From Gammaproteobacteria bacterium (GTDB lineage: Bacteria > Pseudomonadota > Gammaproteobacteria > Pseudomonadales > UBA5518): 64,000 nt of DNA. Shown in pieces: positions 35,327-43,465 of this stretch. The notes under the pieces were generated by a model. It searched no databases. It saw only the letters and a list, made by a program, of their open reading frames with translations, and had not been told where the DNA came from. A program made the position numbers and the translations under genes. Numbering within the stretch: the stretch's first letter is position 1; every line of letters begins with the position of its first letter. The stretch covers positions 992,001 through 1,056,000 of the forward strand of contig JADKDK010000002.1 in NCBI GenBank assembly GCA_016718385.1, read 5' to 3'.

Positions 35327-35761
35327 CTAACGCCTGCCCTGAGCTGCCGGGGCACGCGGCATGAATACCGCCGGCGACACGGCGAAGCGCCGCGCGAGCG
35401 CATCGATCTGCCGCACGTTGAGCGCGCGACGTCCCGACAAGACTTCGGACACCACGCCCTGGCTGCCGATTTCGGGCAACCCGGACTGCGTCAGGCCGTG
35501 CTGCTGCATCAGGAAGCGAAGCACCCCCACGGGATCACTGCCCTCCGGAAGCCTGTGTGCGTCCTCGTAGTCGCCGATCAGTTCCCCCAGCGTGGCCACC
35601 AGATCCGCCAGCGGGTGGTACTCATCCCCCGCGCCGGCATCCAGCAGTTCGTTCAGTGCACGTACCGCCTGCCTGTAGTGGGTCCTCGTGCGAATCGGGC
35701 GCAGCGGCACCTGCTCGCAAAGTGCTTCGTAATGGCGTGTGAGTTCCTTGACGGCAAGCAT
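35327..35761 (-). CDS. higA: HigA antitoxin, XRE family
   Basis: 144 residues from the ATG at 35761, preceded by GGAGGAAGTGAGC; an upstream in-frame start would overlap higB. A helical N-terminal part (ELTRHYEALCEQVPLRPIRT) precedes a C-terminal helix-turn-helix (LTQSGLPEIGSQGVVSEVLS, RRALNVRQIDALARRFAVSP). This long form with a C-terminal DNA-binding domain is the usual HigA partner of HigB. It neutralises the toxin and represses the operon. It begins two bases after the higB stop. Confidence 0.9.
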   Translation of the reverse strand: MLAVKELTRHYEALCEQVPLRPIRTRTHYRQAVRALNELLDAGAGDEYHPLADLVATLGELIGDYEDAHRLPEGSDPVGVLRFLMQQHGLTQSGLPEIGSQGVVSEVLSGRRALNVRQIDALARRFAVSPAVFMPRAPAAQGRR

Positions 35762-35763
35762 GC

Positions 35764-36045
35764 TCACTTCCTCCACTTGTCGTACTGCGCATGCGTGAAC
35801 ACATGCCGGATGAACAGCAGCTGACGGTCAAAATGAATTGCAGCGATCAGCCGATACCTGTTACCAGCAATGTCGAATACGTAGAAATCACCCACCCGGT
35901 CGACCGAATTGAAACTACGCCGCAGATCTGCAAAGTTACGCAAATGCGACCCTTCGACGATGCGTCGCCACGCTCGCAGCGGATCCGCGGATGCAGGATG
36001 CAGCGTCGCGAAGTCGGTGAGCGCCTTGTTGCTGATAACGCGCAT
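35764..36045 (-). CDS. higB: HigB toxin, RelE-fold mRNA interferase
   Basis: 93 residues from the ATG at 36045: MRVISNKALTDFATLHPASA, WRRIVEGSHLRNFADLRRSF, YVFDIAGNRYRLIAAIHFDR and the C-terminal LLFIRHVFTHAQYDKW. This is the HigB pattern (cleavage of mRNA on translating ribosomes), with the conserved His-x4-Tyr-x-x-Trp end. The gene comes before the antitoxin, as is normal for higBA. Base composition here is clearly less GC-rich than the flanks, which suggests acquisition. Confidence 0.92.
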   Translation of the reverse strand: MRVISNKALTDFATLHPASADPLRAWRRIVEGSHLRNFADLRRSFNSVDRVGDFYVFDIAGNRYRLIAAIHFDRQLLFIRHVFTHAQYDKWRK

Positions 36046-36072
36046 GCCGGTATCTCCGATCAGCGGCACGAT

Positions 36073-36109
36073 ATCTCACGTTGAGATTGATTGCAACGGA
36101 TTTGCAATC
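36073..36109. promoter_or_regulatory. Two palindromes upstream of higBA, probable HigA operators
   Basis: ATCTCA-CGT-TGAGAT (36073-36087) and GATTGCAA-N5-TTGCAATC (36089-36109) are perfect inverted repeats directly upstream of higB. One or both are likely bound by HigA for autoregulation; the sequence shows only the symmetry. Confidence 0.6.
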
Positions 36110-36132
36110 CCTGCGTCCACGTCGCGACTCAG

Positions 36133-36200
36133 CGCCCGAGGGCTTTTCGCCGCAGCCGCCAGGCGGCGACCGCAGCAGGCCGGCGAAAAAGCGCTCGGGC
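36133..36200. repeat. Long inverted repeat between higB promoter and tetR
   Basis: GCCCGAGGGCTTTTCGCCG (36134-36152) and CGGCGAAAAAGCGCTCGGGC (36181-36200) are almost perfect reverse complements with a 28-base GC-rich loop that can itself pair. It starts three bases past the tetR stop, so it could end tetR transcription, although no clear T-run follows. Its size suggests a remnant of a mobile element is also possible. Confidence 0.55.
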
Positions 36201-36202
36201 TC

Positions 36203-36808
36203 TCAGTCGCGCGTCCCGAGCCCGCGCATCAGCAACTCGAGAATGCTCGCCTCCTCGTCCGCGCCGACCTCGAACAGCGGGTAGTCGGCCACCGCTTGGC
36301 GCGTCAGCAGGCTGTGGATGTTCTGCAGGCTGTGCGCGGTGCGAGCCACGTCCATGTCGGCGCGGAACTCGCCGGCGGCAATGCCTCGCGCGAGTGCTTC
36401 GCGCACCCACACCTGCGCATCGCGTATCGATTGCGCCGTCGCCGCGCGGTCGAGCAGCAGGCTCGGCTGGACCGCGTCAGAGTAGATGATCTTCAGCAGC
36501 ATGCGGTGGCGCTCGCCGGGACGGATGCCGGTCAGCAGCCAGTCGCGGATTCCCTCGCGCGCCGTGGGCGCCGTGCCCAGCGTGGCGCGCATCTGCGCGA
36601 GCAGCGCGTCGATCAGCTGGTGGTTGAGCGCGAGCAGCAATTGCTCCTTGCCGGGAAAGTGCTCGTACAGCGTCGAGCGCGACACGCCCGCGAGCTTCGC
36701 GATCTGAGCCAGCCGCGCGTCGCGAAACCCCTGCGCCACGAAGACCTCGGCCGCCGCCGCGAGCAACCGGCCGCGCACATCACCCGCAGATTGCCTTGCG
36801 CCATCCAT
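36203..36808 (-). CDS. TetR-family transcription repressor
   Basis: 201 residues from the ATG at 36808. The N-terminal helix-turn-helix is RLLAAAAEVFVAQGFRDARL, then LAGVSRSTLYEHFPGKEQLL. The ligand-binding C-terminal domain has no recognised pocket motif. It diverges from the LLM oxidoreductase gene, and a 26-base inverted repeat lies between them, so control of itself and the LLM/SDR genes is likely. Confidence 0.9.
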   Translation of the reverse strand: MDGARQSAGDVRGRLLAAAAEVFVAQGFRDARLAQIAKLAGVSRSTLYEHFPGKEQLLLALNHQLIDALLAQMRATLGTAPTAREGIRDWLLTGIRPGERHRMLLKIIYSDAVQPSLLLDRAATAQSIRDAQVWVREALARGIAAGEFRADMDVARTAHSLQNIHSLLTRQAVADYPLFEVGADEEASILELLMRGLGTRD

Positions 36809-36836
36809 GCCGTCCTCCGTTGTCCCTGCGTTTACC

Positions 36837-36862
36837 CGGACATTATTGACCATAAGTGTCCG
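36837..36862. promoter_or_regulatory. Inverted repeat in the tetR / LLM gene gap, probable TetR operator
   Basis: CGGACATTA and TAAGTGTCCG form an inverted repeat around TTGACCA. Its place between the divergent genes and its size are typical for TetR-family operators. TTGACC in the centre could also be a -35 element for the plus-strand gene. Confidence 0.55.
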
Positions 36863-36907
36863 ATACGTTAGCGTGCCGCTCACCTGGACTACGCCGACGG
36901 CAGGCCC

Positions 36908-37804
36908 ATGAAAATATCGATCACGATCACCTCCGAGTACAACCGCCTGTTCGGCCACGACTTCACGCGGCTGATGGACGTGGGGCGCTGGGCCGAGGCG
37001 GCCGGCATCGACCAGCTCGACATCGCCGAGCACCTGCTGATGGGCGACGGCAAGTCCTACCCCTTCGGCGAGTACCCGGCACCGCTCGACGACCCGTGGC
37101 CGGAGCCGATCGCAGCCCTCGCTGCGATCGCGGCGGTGACGCAAACCGTGCGCCTCGGCACCGGGGTGCTGATCGCGCCGCTGCGCCCCCCGGCCCTGCT
37201 CGCCAAGCAGCTCGCCACGCTCGACCGCATATCCAACGGCCGGCTCGACATCGGGCTGGCGGCGGGCTGGCAGCGCGAGGAGTACCAGGCCTGCGCGATC
37301 CCCTTCGCGCAGCGCAACCAGCGCATGGACGACACCGTGCGCGCCTGCCGCGCGCTGTGGACGGGCGAGCGCGTCACGCAGAAGCTGCCCACGGTCGAGC
37401 TCGACAACGTGCTCGCGGTACCCACGCCGGTGCAGGCGCCCCTGCCGATCTGGTACGGCGGCTCACCGACGCCGGCCACGGCGCAACGCATCGCCGAGTT
37501 CGGCCAGGGCTGGGTGCCGCTGTTCCTGCCCGAGGACGCGCTCGCCGCTGGCATCGCGCTGATCGGCGAGGCTTTCGCCGCGCGCGGCCGCGATCCCGCC
37601 ACGCTGCAGGTGCGCCACCAGCTGTTCGCGCAGTTCGATGCCAATGGTCGCCTGAACCTGGACGCCACCTTCGCCCCCGTGGAACGGCTCACCCGCATCG
37701 GCGTGACGATGGTGAGCCTGGGGCTCGGCTGGAGCATCCGCGACCCGGCCGACGTGGAGGCCACGATCGCGGCCATCGGCGCCTGGGGCAGGAAACATCT
37801 TTGA
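36908..37804 (+). CDS. LLM-class (luciferase-like) flavin-dependent oxidoreductase
   Basis: 298 residues with the TIM-barrel luciferase-like pattern: DFTRLMDVGRWAEAAGIDQL, VRLGTGVLIAPLRPPALLAK, ISNGRLDIGLAAGWQREEY and PTPVQAPLPIWYGGSPTPAT. The family uses FMN or F420; in a gammaproteobacterium FMN is more likely. The substrate is unknown. It is followed after 49 bases by an SDR gene, probably co-transcribed, and both may be under the divergent TetR repressor. Confidence 0.88.
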   Translation: MKISITITSEYNRLFGHDFTRLMDVGRWAEAAGIDQLDIAEHLLMGDGKSYPFGEYPAPLDDPWPEPIAALAAIAAVTQTVRLGTGVLIAPLRPPALLAKQLATLDRISNGRLDIGLAAGWQREEYQACAIPFAQRNQRMDDTVRACRALWTGERVTQKLPTVELDNVLAVPTPVQAPLPIWYGGSPTPATAQRIAEFGQGWVPLFLPEDALAAGIALIGEAFAARGRDPATLQVRHQLFAQFDANGRLNLDATFAPVERLTRIGVTMVSLGLGWSIRDPADVEATIAAIGAWGRKHL

Positions 37805-37853
37805 ACCGGCGAGTCGCGCCGCGAACAGAATGTAGACACGGGAGACACCACGG

Positions 37854-38624
37854 ATGAGCAGCACCCTGGACGGAAAATCGGCACTGGTGACCGGCGGCGC
37901 CGGCGGCTTCGGCAAGGCCTGCGCGCTCGCGCTCGCGCGCGACGGCGCGGCCGTCACGCTGATGGGACGCAACGCCGCCTCGCTCGCGCAGGCGCGCGCC
38001 TGGCTGCTGGCGCAGGCGCCGGATGCCCGCATCGCCGTGCACGCGGGCGACGCGACCGCGGATGCCGACGTGCAGGCCGCGCTCGCGAGCGCGGTCGCCC
38101 ACGGCGGCGGGCTCGACATCGTGGTCGCCACGGTGGGCGGCGGCGGCTACCGCACGGTACTGGAGCAGGACCTCGCGACCTTCATGGCCGACATGCAGCT
38201 CAACGTCGGTTCGGCCTTCGCCGCGGTGCGCCACGGCGCGCCGCTGATGAGGGACGGCGGCGCCTTCGTGTTCATTTCCTCGACCGCCGCCGTGCTGTCG
38301 TTCCAGGGGCTGTCGAGCTACTGCGCCGGCAAGGCGGCGCTCGACCACTTCGTGCGCGTCGCGGCCGACGAGCTCGGCTCGCGCGGCATCCGCCTGAACT
38401 GCGTCCGCCCCGGGCTCACGCACACCGACGGCATGGACCCGTTCTTCGCGAACCCGGCCTACGTGGAATCGTTCAAGCCGCTGATCCCGCTGGGACGTAC
38501 CGGCATGCCCGTGGACATCGCGGCCGCGGTCCGCTTCCTGGCTGGCCCCGAGTCCTCGTGGATCACCGGGCAGAGCTTCGCGGCAGACGGCGGCAACGAG
38601 TTGCGCGGCGCGCCGCGCGGCTGA
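37854..38624 (+). CDS. Short-chain dehydrogenase/reductase
   Basis: 256 residues. The Rossmann motif is ALVTGGAGGFGKACALALAR, the catalytic Ser lies in FVFISSTAAVLSFQGLSS, Tyr-x3-Lys in YCAGKAALDHF, and the substrate region is GIRLNCVRPGLTHTDG. SDRs of this subgroup oxidise or reduce secondary alcohols with NAD(P); the substrate is not predictable. It lies directly downstream of the LLM oxidoreductase gene. Confidence 0.92.
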   Translation: MSSTLDGKSALVTGGAGGFGKACALALARDGAAVTLMGRNAASLAQARAWLLAQAPDARIAVHAGDATADADVQAALASAVAHGGGLDIVVATVGGGGYRTVLEQDLATFMADMQLNVGSAFAAVRHGAPLMRDGGAFVFISSTAAVLSFQGLSSYCAGKAALDHFVRVAADELGSRGIRLNCVRPGLTHTDGMDPFFANPAYVESFKPLIPLGRTGMPVDIAAAVRFLAGPESSWITGQSFAADGGNELRGAPRG

Positions 38625-38653
38625 GCGCCAGCGTATCGCGAGGGCCTCCCGCT

Positions 38654-39295
38654 TCAGCTGAACGCGTGCGTGAGGCCCGGCCGCGCGTCATCGACCAGCG
38701 CCTCGCCCGGCTGCAGCCGCGGCTTGCGCGGCCAGTTGCCGGGCGCCGCGCGGCCCACGGCAATCATCATCACCGGCAGGTAACGCTCGTCGATGTGGAA
38801 CTCGCGGCGCAGCGCCTCCGGGTCGAAGCCGATCATCGGCCCGCTGGCGAGCCCGCGTTCGGTGGCCGCGAGCATCAGCGCCATCGCGGCCATGCTGGCC
38901 GAGCGGATCGCCTCCTCGCGGGCGAATGCCGGCTTGCCCGCGTAGGCATCCTGCCCCTTCGCCGCGAAACCGGCCGCGCCGGCCGCATCGAGCAGTCCGG
39001 CCTCGCGCGAGCGTTCGGCGATCAGCGGCAGGCGCTCGGCGCCGCGCGTATCCCCCAGCACCACGAAGGTGGCCGCGGCATCGCGCACTTTCTGCTGGCC
39101 ATAGGCCACCTGCTGCAGCGCCGCGCGCGCGGCAGGGTCGCGCACCACCAGGAAGCGCGCGTGCTGGATGTTGAAAGCCGAGGGCGCCTCCATCGCGGCC
39201 GCGACCAGTGCCTCGACCTCCTCGGGCGTCAGCTCGTGGGCCGTGTCGAACTTGTTGGCGGAAATGCGCGCCGCCAGCGCCTGTTGTACGTTCAT
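38654..39295 (-). CDS. Nitroreductase-family flavoprotein
   Basis: 213 residues from the ATG at 39295, with ribosome site AGGAG eight bases upstream; an ATG at 39325 overlapping the pirin stop is the alternative. Motifs: ALAARISANKFDTAHELTPE, APSAFNIQHARFLVV, SMAAMALMLAATERGLASGP and the terminal VGRAAPGNWPRKPR. It reduces quinones or nitro compounds with FMN and NAD(P)H. It follows the pirin gene, and the two form an operon divergent from the LysR gene. Confidence 0.9.
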   Translation of the reverse strand: MNVQQALAARISANKFDTAHELTPEEVEALVAAAMEAPSAFNIQHARFLVVRDPAARAALQQVAYGQQKVRDAAATFVVLGDTRGAERLPLIAERSREAGLLDAAGAAGFAAKGQDAYAGKPAFAREEAIRSASMAAMALMLAATERGLASGPMIGFDPEALRREFHIDERYLPVMMIAVGRAAPGNWPRKPRLQPGEALVDDARPGLTHAFS

Positions 39296-39321
39296 GCCTG
39301 CCTCTCCTTGTTGCGTGTTCG

Positions 39322-40164
39322 TCATTGCGCCAGCGTGCCGGCGCGGTAATCCGCGATGGCCTGGCGAATCTCGTCCTCGGTGTTCATCACGAAGGGTCCG
39401 TAGTGCGCGATCGGTTCGCCGAGCGGACGGCCGGCCAGCACCAGCAGGCGCGCGCCCGCCGGGCCCGCGTGCAGCGCGAGCGCATCACCGGCGCCGAAGA
39501 TCGCCGTCTGTCCGGCCTGCACCGGCTGTTCGCCGGCGAGCGCGCCGTCGATCACGTAGACCAGCGCCGACTCCCCGACCGGCACCGGCAGCGTCGCGGC
39601 GCTGCCCGCGGGGAGCGCGAGCTCCAGCACCCGCGCGCCGGCGGCGAGGCGGTCCAGCGGGCTCGCCACCTCCTCGCCCTCGAGCTGCCAGCGCCCGCCG
39701 AAGACCTTGGCGCGCGCGCCGCCCGGCAACTCGCGCTGCGGCAGCGCGGCGGCATCGGCCTGCGCGTACTCGGGCGCTTTCATCTTCTGCGCCGCCGGCA
39801 GGTTCACCCACAGCTGGAAGCCGTGCAGGCGGCCTTCCTGCGCCAGCGGCATCTCGGAATGGATCACGCCACGGCCGGTGGACATCCACTGCGCGCCGCC
39901 GTCGCGCAACGCCTCGCGATGCCCGAGGTGGTCGCGGTGTTCGAAACCACCGTCGAACATCAACGTGAAGGTCTCGATGCCGCGGTGCGGGTGGGGCGGG
40001 AAGCCGCCCATGTAGTCCGCCGCCTCGTCGGCGCGGATCTCGTCGATCATCAGGAAGGGGTCGAGGTCGTGGCGGTGCAGGCCCAGCGTGCGGCGGATCT
40101 TCACGCCGTCGCCGTCCGAGGTGGGGCGGCTGTCGAGGATCTTGTCGATGCGGCGGGTGTTCAT
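39322..40164 (-). CDS. Pirin-family bicupin protein
   Basis: 280 residues with the pirin signature. The metal-binding cupin has GGFPPHPHRGIETFTLMFDG, FEHRDHLGH and TGRGVIHSEMP, which supply His/His/His/Glu. C-terminal ALVYVIDGALAG forms the second cupin. Bacterial pirins bind iron and some show quercetinase or regulatory activity; the role here is unknown. LysR-type control from the divergent gene at 40263 is likely, because 98 bases with several palindromic AT-rich motifs separate the starts. Confidence 0.92.
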   Translation of the reverse strand: MNTRRIDKILDSRPTSDGDGVKIRRTLGLHRHDLDPFLMIDEIRADEAADYMGGFPPHPHRGIETFTLMFDGGFEHRDHLGHREALRDGGAQWMSTGRGVIHSEMPLAQEGRLHGFQLWVNLPAAQKMKAPEYAQADAAALPQRELPGGARAKVFGGRWQLEGEEVASPLDRLAAGARVLELALPAGSAATLPVPVGESALVYVIDGALAGEQPVQAGQTAIFGAGDALALHAGPAGARLLVLAGRPLGEPIAHYGPFVMNTEDEIRQAIADYRAGTLAQ

Positions 40165-40225
40165 GGTGCTCGCTCCGTGTTGGCTAAAGGCTTGACACCA
40201 GAATACATCCGCTGGATAAATTGAA

Positions 40226-40235
40226 AATCGCGATT
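40226..40235. promoter_or_regulatory. Palindrome in the pirin / lysR gap
   Basis: AATCGCGATT is a perfect ten-base palindrome in the only AT-rich part of the gap, flanked by further CGAT repeats (CGATCG at about 40248). It is a candidate LysR-type regulator site controlling both divergent genes. Confidence 0.4.
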
Positions 40236-40262
40236 CTTCGCTATAAACGATCGAAAATATCG

Positions 40263-41174
40263 ATGACTACTGCAACGCTCGAACAATGGCGACTGCTGGC
40301 TGCCGTGGTGGATCACGGCGGCTTCGCGCAGGCCGCCGAACAACTGCAGAAGAGCCAGTCCACCGTGAGCCACGGCGTGAAGCAGCTGCAGCAGGCGCTG
40401 GGGCTGCCGCTGCTGACGCTGGCCGGGCGCAAGGCCGTGCTGACTCCTGCCGGCGAGACCCTGCTGCGCCGCGCGCGCTACCTGCTGGACGAAGCCGCGG
40501 CACTGCAGCATCTCGCCGACACGCTGGCGCAGGGCTGGGCCGCGCGCGTGAGCCTGTCGGTGGACGCCATCTTTCCGCAGGAGGCCCTGTTCGAGGCGCT
40601 TACCGCCTTCGGCCGCGAGAGCCCCGACACGCGCGTGGAAGTGCAGGAATCGGTGCTCTCCGGCGGCACCGAGGCGCTGCTGCAGAGGCAGGCCGACCTG
40701 GTGATCACCGGCCGGGTGCCGCCGGGCTTTCTCGGCGAGCTGCTGCTGCGTCTGGGCTTCATCGCGGTGGCCCACCCGGCGCACCCGCTGCATCAACTCG
40801 GGCGCGCGCTGCGCCTGGAGGACCTGCGCGCGCACCAGCAGGTGGTGATCCGCGATTCCGGGGTGCGGCTGCGCGCGGATTCCGGCTGGCTGGGTGCCGA
40901 GCGGCGCCTCACCGTCTCGCATCCGGCCACCTCGATCCAGGCGCTGTGCCGCGGGCTGGGGTTTGCGTGGGTGCCGCGCGAGAAGATCCGCGCGGAACTC
41001 GACAGCGGCCAGCTGAAAGCGCTGCCGCTCGTCGAGGGCGCCACGCGCTGGGCCGAGCTCTACCTGGTGCTGGCCGAGCGCGAGGCCACCGGGCCCGCTG
41101 CGCAGCGGCTGGCCGAACTGCTGCGCGAGGCCGCGGCGCGCTGCCGCGCGCAGGCGGACGGCGGCGCCAACTGA
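40263..41174 (+). CDS. LysR-family transcription regulator
   Basis: 303 residues from the ATG at 40263 (MTTATLEQWRLLAAVVDHGG). The helix-turn-helix is FAQAAEQLQKSQSTVSHGVK and the C-terminal effector domain starts near residue 90 (VSLSVDAIFPQEALFEAL). An in-frame ATG at 40221 would add an atypical basic tail and was rejected. It diverges from pirin-nitroreductase, which it probably controls; this mirrors many LysR-pirin arrangements. Confidence 0.92.
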   Translation: MTTATLEQWRLLAAVVDHGGFAQAAEQLQKSQSTVSHGVKQLQQALGLPLLTLAGRKAVLTPAGETLLRRARYLLDEAAALQHLADTLAQGWAARVSLSVDAIFPQEALFEALTAFGRESPDTRVEVQESVLSGGTEALLQRQADLVITGRVPPGFLGELLLRLGFIAVAHPAHPLHQLGRALRLEDLRAHQQVVIRDSGVRLRADSGWLGAERRLTVSHPATSIQALCRGLGFAWVPREKIRAELDSGQLKALPLVEGATRWAELYLVLAEREATGPAAQRLAELLREAAARCRAQADGGAN

Positions 41175-41246
41175 CATGCCCTGCTGTGCGGAGGGAACGG
41201 CTCGCGCTATCGTGCGCAACGGCATGCAGCAGGGTGGCATCGGATC

Positions 41247-42317
41247 ATGATGGACGCGGTTCTCCTGGCCGGCGGCTTCGTCGTGCTGGTGCTGGGCGCC
41301 GAGCTGCTGATACGCGGATCCTCGCGCCTGGCGGCCGCGGCAGGCATGCCCTCGCTGGTCATCGGTCTCACCGTCGTCGCCTTCGGCACCAGCGCGCCGG
41401 AACTGGCCGTCAGCGTCGGCTCGACGCTCGGCGGCTCGCCCGACATCGCGCTCGGCAACGTGGTCGGCAGCAACATCTTCAACGTGCTGCTGATCCTCGG
41501 GCTCTCGGCGCTGATCGCACCGCTGACGGTGTCGGCGCAGCTGGTGCGTTTCGATGTGCCAGTGCTGATCGGGGTCTCGCTGCTGGTGTGGCTGATGGCG
41601 CTGGACCACGCGATCGGTCGCCTCGAGGGCGCGGTGCTGGGACTGATGCTCGCCATTTACCTCGACGTCCAGATCCGCATGGGCCGGCGCAGCGACGGCC
41701 GCGAAGTGCCCGTCGTACCGGCGGCGCGCGGCCGCGCCGCGTTCGCGGCCAACGTGCTGCTGATCGTCGCGGGACTGGTACTGCTGGTGGCCGGCGCGCG
41801 CTGGCTTCTCGCCGGCGCCACCGGAATCGCGCGTGCCGCCGGCGTGTCGGAGCTCGTGATCGGCCTGACGATAGTGGCGGCCGGCACCTCGTTGCCCGAG
41901 TTGGCCACCTCGGTGCTGGCGGCGCTGCGCGGTGAGCGCGACATCGCGGTGGGCAACGTGATCGGCAGCTGCATGTTCAACCTGCTCGCAGTGCTGGGGC
42001 TGAGCGCCGCGCTGTCGCCCACCGGCATCCGCGTGGCCGGGGCCGCGCTGGCCTTCGACATCCCGGTGATGGCGGCGGTGGCACTGGCCTGCCTGCCGGT
42101 GTTCTTCCGCCGCCACCTTATCGCGCGCTGGGAAGGCGGCGTGTTCACGCTCTATTACGTGGCCTATGCGCTGTACCTCGGGCTGGCGGCGAGCGGCCAC
42201 CAGCGCCTCGACGGCTACCGCGAAGCGATGCTCGGCTTCGTGCTGCCGCTGACAGTGCTCACCTTTGCGCTCATCGCCTGGCGCAGCTGGGTCAAGGACG
42301 GCGCGGCATCGCGCTGA
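41247..42317 (+). CDS. CaCA-family sodium/calcium exchanger-type antiporter, copy 1
   Basis: 356 residues with about ten membrane helices and two alpha repeats. Repeat 1 is intact: VVAFGTSAPELAVSVGS and LGNVVGSNIFNVLLILGLSA. Repeat 2 has VAAGTSLPELATSVLAALRG but IGSCMFNLL in place of the expected GSNIFN, an Asn-to-Cys change in an ion-coordinating motif. The protein is of YrbG type and should exchange Ca2+ for H+ or Na+. It is a tandem paralogue of the next gene, including its upstream sequence. Confidence 0.93.
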   Translation: MMDAVLLAGGFVVLVLGAELLIRGSSRLAAAAGMPSLVIGLTVVAFGTSAPELAVSVGSTLGGSPDIALGNVVGSNIFNVLLILGLSALIAPLTVSAQLVRFDVPVLIGVSLLVWLMALDHAIGRLEGAVLGLMLAIYLDVQIRMGRRSDGREVPVVPAARGRAAFAANVLLIVAGLVLLVAGARWLLAGATGIARAAGVSELVIGLTIVAAGTSLPELATSVLAALRGERDIAVGNVIGSCMFNLLAVLGLSAALSPTGIRVAGAALAFDIPVMAAVALACLPVFFRRHLIARWEGGVFTLYYVAYALYLGLAASGHQRLDGYREAMLGFVLPLTVLTFALIAWRSWVKDGAASR

Positions 42318-42403
42318 GCGGGCATTCCTGCCGCCGCGCGCCCTTCCCTGACGCACCGCGGCAGGCTATGGTGCGCGGCAGTTTGCAGCCCGGATAAAGG
42401 TCC

Positions 42404-43465
42404 ATGTCGAACGTGCTTCTCCTGATCGGCGGATTCGTGGTGCTGGTGCTGGGCGCCGAGATACTGGTGCGCGGCGCCTCGCGCCTGGCCGCGGCCGCGG
42501 GCATGCCCCCGCTGATCATCGGCCTCACCGTCGTCGCCTTCGGCACCAGCGCGCCGGAGATGGCGGTCAGCGTCGGCTCGGCGCTCGGCGGCTCGCCCGA
42601 CATCGCGCTCGGCAACGTGGTGGGCAGCAACATCTTCAACGTGCTGTTCATCCTCGGGCTGTCGGCGCTAGTCGCGCCACTGGCGGTGTCTACGCAACTG
42701 GTGCGCTTCGACGTGCCGGTGATGATCGCGGCCTCGCTGCTGGTGTGGCTGATGGCGCTGGACCAGTCGATCAGCCGCATGGAGGGGCTGGTGCTGGCAC
42801 TGATGATCGCGATCTACATCGACATGCAGATCCGCATGGGGCGCCGGGGCGACGGTGGTGATGTGCCCGCGGTGCCGGCGGCGCGCGGCGCCGGTGCGTT
42901 GGCGCTCAACGCGGCGCTGATCGTCGCGGGCCTCGTGCTGCTGGTGGCCGGCTCGCGCTGGCTGCTCACGGGTGCCACCGGCATCGCGCGCGGCTTCGGC
43001 GTCTCCGAACTGCTGATCGGACTCACGATCGTGGCGGCCGGCACCTCGCTGCCGGAGCTGGCGACCTCGGTGCTGGCGGCGCTGCGCGGCGAGCGCGACA
43101 TCGCGGTCGGCAACATCGTGGGCAGTAATATCTTCAATATCTTCGCGGTGCTGGGTTTCAGTGCCGCGCTCTCGCCCGCCGGTATCCATGTGGCCGACAC
43201 GGCACTGGTGTTCGACATCCCGGTGATGACCGCGGTGGCGCTCGCCTGCCTGCCGGTGTTCTTCCGCCGCCACCTGATCGCGCGCTGGGAGGGCGGGGTG
43301 TTCGTGCTGTACTACCTCGCCTACACGCTCTACCTGGTTCTCGCGGCGACCGCGCACGAGCGGCTCGACGATTACCGCGACGCCATGCTCGGCTTCGTGC
43401 TGCCGCTAACGCTGCTCACCCTGGTGATCATCCTGTGGCGCACGTGGGTGGGACGGAAGGCGTAG
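42404..43465 (+). CDS. CaCA-family sodium/calcium exchanger-type antiporter, copy 2
   Basis: 353 residues, very similar to copy 1 throughout. Both alpha repeats are canonical: GTSAPEMAVSVGSALGG with VGSNIFNVLFILGLSA, and GTSLPELATSVLAALRG with VGSNIFNIFAVLGFSA. It should be a functional cation exchanger. The 86-base gap before it repeats elements of the region before copy 1 (GCTATGGTGCGCGGC... GCAG), so the duplication included the leader. Its TAG stop is the head of a REP element. Confidence 0.94.
   Translation: MSNVLLLIGGFVVLVLGAEILVRGASRLAAAAGMPPLIIGLTVVAFGTSAPEMAVSVGSALGGSPDIALGNVVGSNIFNVLFILGLSALVAPLAVSTQLVRFDVPVMIAASLLVWLMALDQSISRMEGLVLALMIAIYIDMQIRMGRRGDGGDVPAVPAARGAGALALNAALIVAGLVLLVAGSRWLLTGATGIARGFGVSELLIGLTIVAAGTSLPELATSVLAALRGERDIAVGNIVGSNIFNIFAVLGFSAALSPAGIHVADTALVFDIPVMTAVALACLPVFFRRHLIARWEGGVFVLYYLAYTLYLVLAATAHERLDDYRDAMLGFVLPLTLLTLVIILWRTWVGRKA

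Noticed and set aside
36133..36200. Rho-independent terminator of tetR
   Set aside because: Kept only as an inverted repeat: the loop is long and no T-run follows the right arm in either direction, so a classical terminator is not supported.
39296..39325. Upstream ATG as the nitroreductase start
   Set aside because: It overlaps the pirin stop, but the ATG at 39295 has a better ribosome site and matches the family start; coupling from the upstream ATG remains possible.
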